Both the position numbers and the translations under genes were made by a program. A stretch of 64,000 bases of DNA from UBA5859 sp041940025 (GTDB lineage: Bacteria > Pseudomonadota > Gammaproteobacteria > UBA5859). Below are positions 60,359-64,000 of the stretch, piece after piece. The DNA lies in contig JBGTSY010000001.1 of assembly GCA_041940025.1 (NCBI GenBank), forward strand, positions 372,001-436,000, read 5' to 3'. The notes under the pieces were generated by a model that was not told the DNA's origin, did not search any database, and saw only the letters and a program-made list of their open reading frames with translations. Positions within the stretch are counted from its first letter, which is position 1. Each line of letters starts with the position of its first letter.

Positions 60359-61062
60359 GAGGCAGCCACTAGTGACGGAGTGTCTGGCTCTTGGATGCCA
60401 CCTTTTTGATCTGCTATTAAGCGTCCCTCGGCCAATGTGAGTACGCGATAGGGGCGGTGCATTAATAGTTGATAATCATGGCTGGCAATCAACAAGGTGA
60501 CCCCCACCTGATTTAGGTTCTCAAATAGTTTGATGATCTCCTTTGAGAGTTCGGGATCAAGATTACCAGTGGGCTCATCAGCCAAAATGATAGGAGGTTT
60601 ATTTACCACTGCGCGGGCAATTCCCACCCTTTGCTGCTCTCCGCCGGAAAGTGAGAATGGGAATTTATTTTCTTTGTCCAACAGATTGACCAGATCCAAA
60701 GCTGCGTGAACCCGCCTCGGGATCTCCAAGCGTGGCACGCCCGATATCACCAGAGGGAGCGCCACATTATCGAACACGTTGCGATCGGGGAGTAAACGAT
60801 GATCTTGAAAAATGACGCCGATACTACGTCGATAAATTGGAATTTGTTTGCAGGGGAGGGCCAGTAAATTGCCATTATCTACCCAAACTTCGCCCCTGGT
60901 TGGTCGCTCAAGCAGCGTGATTAAATTAAGTAAGGTTGATTTTCCAGCACCTGAATGGCCAGTGAGAAACACCATTTCTCCCTGTTCAATCTGTAAGTCT
61001 ATGCCCACTAAGCCAAATTTACCGTCATTAAAACGTTTGGTGACCTGACGAAACTCAATCAA
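60355..61062 (-). CDS. ftsE: Cell division ATP-binding protein FtsE
   Basis: ABC-type ATPase paired with FtsX at the division septum. The 235 residues contain Walker A GHSGAGKST, signature LSGGEQQR, Walker B IILADEPTGNLDP and a switch His in IASHDYQ. The start is TTG at 61062: an in-frame stop lies just upstream and no ATG fits. It is 16 bases downstream of ftsY. Forms ftsY-ftsE-ftsX with rpoH after it. Confidence 0.95.
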   Translation of the reverse strand: MIEFRQVTKRFNDGKFGLVGIDLQIEQGEMVFLTGHSGAGKSTLLNLITLLERPTRGEVWVDNGNLLALPCKQIPIYRRSIGVIFQDHRLLPDRNVFDNVALPLVISGVPRLEIPRRVHAALDLVNLLDKENKFPFSLSGGEQQRVGIARAVVNKPPIILADEPTGNLDPELSKEIIKLFENLNQVGVTLLIASHDYQLLMHRPYRVLTLAEGRLIADQKGGIQEPDTPSLVAAS

Positions 61063-61078
61063 TCCTGATTACCCAAGT

Positions 61079-62044
61079 TTAGGCAGCATCATCAAATAGT
61101 GCTGCAATGAAATTTTCCGAATTGAAAGGGCGCAAATCTTCCACGTCCTCACCCACACCGATAAAGCGGATGGGAATTTTGAACTGATTGGCAACGGCAA
61201 AAATGATGCCCCCTTTTGCGGTACCATCCAGTTTAGTTAAAGTGATGCCGGTCAAGCCTACGGCTTCATCAAACTGTTTTGCTTGAGAGATGGCGTTTTG
61301 GCCAGTGCCAGAATCCAATACTAACATCACCTCGTGGGGCGCATCAGGAATGGATTTGCTTATCACTCTCTTGACCTTGGCCAGTTCCTCCATCAAGTTG
61401 GATTTCGTCTGCAGGCGACCTGCAGTGTCGGCGATAAGCACGTCGATGCCTTTGGCTTTTGCCGATTCACAGGCATCGAATATCACTGACGCCGAGTCTG
61501 CACCTATATTTTGCGCCACCACTGGTGCTCCTAGGCGCCTTCCCCAGGATTGTAATTGTTCGATAGCCGCAGCGCGAAAAGTGTCACCTGCGGCAAGCAT
61601 CACGCTTTTTCCTTGAGACTGAAGTCTTCGGGCTAGTTTGCCAATGGTTGTGGTCTTGCCCGCACCATTTACCCCAACCATGAGGATAATATAAGGTTTG
61701 CTTTCTTCAGGTAGCTCCAATGGAATGCTGCAAGGTGCTAGAATATTCGCTAGATCGCTTTTGAGTGTGGTGTAGAGCAGCTCTGGGTTTTGTAGCTCGT
61801 TGCGTTTTAATTTACTGTGCAAATCATCCACAATCATTTTGGTAGCATCTACACCCACGTCTGCCACCAGCAACTGGGTTTCTACTTGATCTAAAAGATC
61901 TTCATCGACAGATTGCTTACCGCGGATTAGTTCAGATAAGGTTTGACTTAAACTATTACGCGTTTTTGATAGGCGCTCCCGCAGCTTGGTGATTACGGAA
62001 TCTTTGTTGTCTTTGGCTTTCTTTTTGCGTCTAAATCCGAACAT
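61079..62044 (-). CDS. ftsY: Signal recognition particle receptor FtsY
   Basis: SRP receptor GTPase delivering ribosome-nascent chain complexes to the membrane. The 321 residues begin with a basic stretch (FGFRRKKKAKDNK), then the N domain, and the G domain with GVNGAGKT (124-131), DTFRAAA, DTAGRLQ and TKLDGTAKGG. It lacks the long acidic A domain of E. coli FtsY (497 residues), as many bacteria do. First gene of ftsYEX; divergent from the M16 peptidase pair. Confidence 0.96.
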   Translation of the reverse strand: MFGFRRKKKAKDNKDSVITKLRERLSKTRNSLSQTLSELIRGKQSVDEDLLDQVETQLLVADVGVDATKMIVDDLHSKLKRNELQNPELLYTTLKSDLANILAPCSIPLELPEESKPYIILMVGVNGAGKTTTIGKLARRLQSQGKSVMLAAGDTFRAAAIEQLQSWGRRLGAPVVAQNIGADSASVIFDACESAKAKGIDVLIADTAGRLQTKSNLMEELAKVKRVISKSIPDAPHEVMLVLDSGTGQNAISQAKQFDEAVGLTGITLTKLDGTAKGGIIFAVANQFKIPIRFIGVGEDVEDLRPFNSENFIAALFDDAA

Positions 62045-62154
62045 CGGTTTGTATTTTTGGCATCCTAAAGGTTAATGGGAGGTCAATTAATTTGGTACTC
62101 TTAAAAGATAGATGATGCATTATCCTAGCTCAGAGCGATTATGAAGGAAATACG

Positions 62155-63525
62155 GTGATTCGAACATTCTTACTTAGTTTAGCAGTTTGTCTGCTTTTGC
62201 CCACGTCGAGCTTGCTCGCAGAGGATCACAGCACCGGTGGTGTACATGAATATCAATTGAAGAACGGTCTGAAGATATTAGTGAAAGAGGATCATCGGGC
62301 TCCGGTGGTGGCGTCAGAAATTTGGTACCGGGTAGGATCCAGCTATGAACCTGGCGGATTGACAGGCATTTCCCATGTGTTGGAGCACATGATGTTTAAG
62401 GGCACGAAAAAATATGGTCCTGGGGAGTTTTCAAAAATCATTTCCAGTTTAGGAGGACGTGAAAATGCTTTTACCAGTTACGATTACACCGGTTACTTTC
62501 AATTATTAGAGCGCAGCCATTTGCAAACCAGTTTCAAGCTCGAAGCGGATAGAATGCGCAATCTCCTACTGGACCAAGAGGAGTTTAAAAAAGAGATTGA
62601 GGTGGTTAAGGAAGAGCGCCGACTGCGTACTGAAGACAATCCCAGCGCTTTGACTTACGAACGCTTTGTGGCCGCGGCATATGTTTCTAGCCCGTACCAA
62701 CAACCAATTATTGGTTGGATGGACGATCTCAATCACCTTAAACTCGAGGACATTGAAGATTGGTATGACCAATGGTATGCGCCAAACAATGCGACCCTGG
62801 TGGTGGTAGGAGATGTGCAGCCAGAGCAGGTACTGAAGCTTGCGAAAAAGTATTTTGGGCGCATTAAAGCTCGGGAACTACCCGCAATTAAACCACAACG
62901 GGAAGTCACACCATTAGGAGAGCGCCGAATTCAGGTGCGAGTGCCAGCAAAGGTACCGATTTTGATGATGGGTTATCAGGTACCGGTCTTAACCACTGCA
63001 AAAGAGGAGTGGGAGCCCTACGCATTAACCGTATTGGCGGCGGTATTAGATGGGGGTGCCAGTGCGCGTTTTGCCAAAGAATTAATTCGCGGTCAGCAAA
63101 TCGCGGCCAGCGCTGGGGCTGGATACAACATGGCTGCCAGGATGGATAGTCTGTTTATGTTTGACGCCGTACCGGCGCCCGGTAAAACCGTAGTGGAAGT
63201 TGAAGAGGCCATCCTCAAACAGATTGCGCAGCTGAAGAGTGAATCTGTTTCCGCTGCAGAGCTGGCGCGTATCAAAGCCCAGGTCAGGGCTGAAGACGTC
63301 TATCAACAAGACTCCATCTATTATCAGGCGCGTCTGCTCGGTAGCCTCGATTCTGTCGGTTTGGATTATCGTCTGATAGATTCTTACGCCGATCGAATTG
63401 AACAGGTGACAGCCGAACAGGTACGACAGGTGGCGGTCAAGTATTTGGTGCCTGACCGTTTGACAACCGCAGTCCTGCAACCCATTAAGTTGGATGCAGA
63501 GACCAAGACGAAAGAAAAATCATGA
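62155..63525 (+). CDS. M16 zinc peptidase, catalytic type
   Basis: Secreted or periplasmic metallopeptidase of 456 residues. A signal peptide (about 1-22) is followed by the inverted zinc motif HVLEH (His74, Glu77, His78), with a downstream Glu in VVKEERR completing the site. The M16 C-terminal half includes LIRGQQIAASAGAGYN. The start is GTG at 62155 with AAGGAAA upstream. Its stop overlaps the next gene by 4 bases. Pairs of M16 genes beside ftsY are conserved in Pseudomonas; physiological substrate unknown. Confidence 0.92.
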   Translation: MIRTFLLSLAVCLLLPTSSLLAEDHSTGGVHEYQLKNGLKILVKEDHRAPVVASEIWYRVGSSYEPGGLTGISHVLEHMMFKGTKKYGPGEFSKIISSLGGRENAFTSYDYTGYFQLLERSHLQTSFKLEADRMRNLLLDQEEFKKEIEVVKEERRLRTEDNPSALTYERFVAAAYVSSPYQQPIIGWMDDLNHLKLEDIEDWYDQWYAPNNATLVVVGDVQPEQVLKLAKKYFGRIKARELPAIKPQREVTPLGERRIQVRVPAKVPILMMGYQVPVLTTAKEEWEPYALTVLAAVLDGGASARFAKELIRGQQIAASAGAGYNMAARMDSLFMFDAVPAPGKTVVEVEEAILKQIAQLKSESVSAAELARIKAQVRAEDVYQQDSIYYQARLLGSLDSVGLDYRLIDSYADRIEQVTAEQVRQVAVKYLVPDRLTTAVLQPIKLDAETKTKEKS

Positions 63526-64000
63526 GCTTAGTGCAAGTCAATCGAATACGTGGGCTGGTAACATCTGTCTGCCTTCTATTTAGTTGTCAGCTGTATGCCA
63601 TAGCAGCTATCGAAGAGTGGCGCACCAGTAATGGCATGAAAGTGCTTTTTGTGGCAGCACCAGAATTACCAATGGTGGATTTTCGCATGGTGTTCCATGC
63701 CGGTAGCGTCAGGGATGGCACGCGTCTTGGTTTGAGTTTGATGACCAGTGCGTTGGTTGCCGACGGCACTGACAACCTAACAGCGGATGAGGTGGCTCAA
63801 GGTTTCGAATCTGTTGGCGCGGAATTCTATACCAGCGCAAGTAGAGATAGCGCAGTGGTGGGTTTACGCAGTCTGACAGATGCGAAATTGCTTCAGTCGA
63901 GCATCGCTTTAGCGCAAGAGTTGTTGTCGGCTCCAGCATTTCCCGAATCGGGGTTTGTACGGGTGCGCCAGCAGACTTTGGTGGCGATTCAGGCGAAGCA
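63522..64000 (+). CDS. M16 peptidase-like protein, non-catalytic partner (cut by window end)
   Basis: The first 159 codons of a second M16-family protein run off the window. A signal-peptide-like N-terminus (VTSVCLLFSCQLYAIA) precedes an M16 fold (EEWRTSNGMKVLFVAAPELPM). At the place of the HxxEH zinc motif the sequence reads GLSLMTSALVADG, so this subunit should be inactive. The usual arrangement is a heterodimer of one active and one inactive M16 chain. Coupled to the preceding gene by ATGA. Confidence 0.88.
   Translation, partial: MSLVQVNRIRGLVTSVCLLFSCQLYAIAAIEEWRTSNGMKVLFVAAPELPMVDFRMVFHAGSVRDGTRLGLSLMTSALVADGTDNLTADEVAQGFESVGAEFYTSASRDSAVVGLRSLTDAKLLQSSIALAQELLSAPAFPESGFVRVRQQTLVAIQAK

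Overview
The window is a bacterial chromosome segment of moderate GC (visibly below typical Pseudomonas) packed with housekeeping genes. Several gene blocks have the order known from Pseudomonas and its relatives: argH | algZ-algR-hemC-hemD-hemX-hemY; rpmB-rpmG | coaBC-dut-algC-argB; hslV-hslU-DUF971-ubiE-ubiJ-ubiB; and two M16 peptidases | ftsY-ftsE-ftsX-rpoH. With class I adenylate cyclase and CysB, this points to a gammaproteobacterium in the broad Pseudomonadales/Cellvibrionales area, possibly marine. The species is not determinable from sequence reading alone. No tRNA, rRNA, insertion sequence, prophage, integrase or CRISPR array was seen. Non-ATG starts (GTG/TTG) are frequent: algZ, hemC, the MBL gene, plsY, hslV, ubiB, moaA, the tolC-like gene, ftsE and the first M16 gene.

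Layout: 1-10.9 kb holds cyaA (truncated by the window edge), a degenerate GGDEF protein, argH, the AlgZ/AlgR two-component pair, the heme genes hemCDXY and cysB. 11.2-14.8 kb holds a NUDIX hydrolase, a metallo-beta-lactamase-fold hydrolase and a CPA-type antiporter. 15-19.7 kb is the prkA-yeaH-spoVR stress operon behind a good sigma-54 promoter candidate. 19.7-28.9 kb holds plsY, folB-folK, argB, an unusually long phosphomannomutase with a membrane sensor-like N-terminus, dut, coaBC, rpmBG and a fatty acid desaturase. 29-37.2 kb holds a degenerate EAL-HDOD protein, a hydantoinase/oxoprolinase-type protein, a GldA/F/G-like ABC system with a DUF4340 protein, and mutM.

37.2-43.6 kb carries hslVU behind a sigma-32-like promoter, then DUF971-ubiE-ubiJ-ubiB for ubiquinone synthesis and an HSL-type esterase. 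44.1-49.5 kb is a MoxR/Bat (aerotolerance-type) operon. 49.5-51.9 kb has a single-subunit ATP sulfurylase and a stand-alone moaA. 51.9-58.2 kb is a TetR-controlled RND efflux operon (tetR-MFP-RND-tolC) with a readable promoter and operator. 58.4-64 kb is rpoH, ftsX, ftsE, ftsY and a divergent pair of M16 peptidases, the second cut by the window end.

The most striking non-coding signal is a tandem pair of CIRCE operators (the HrcA heat-shock repressor site) between ftsX and rpoH. One is a perfect TTAGCACTC-N9-GAGTGCTAA and the other differs at one base. They suggest that HrcA directly represses the gene for sigma-32, so the two main bacterial heat-shock circuits would be wired in series. The same window has a sigma-32-type promoter in front of hslVU, a likely downstream target.
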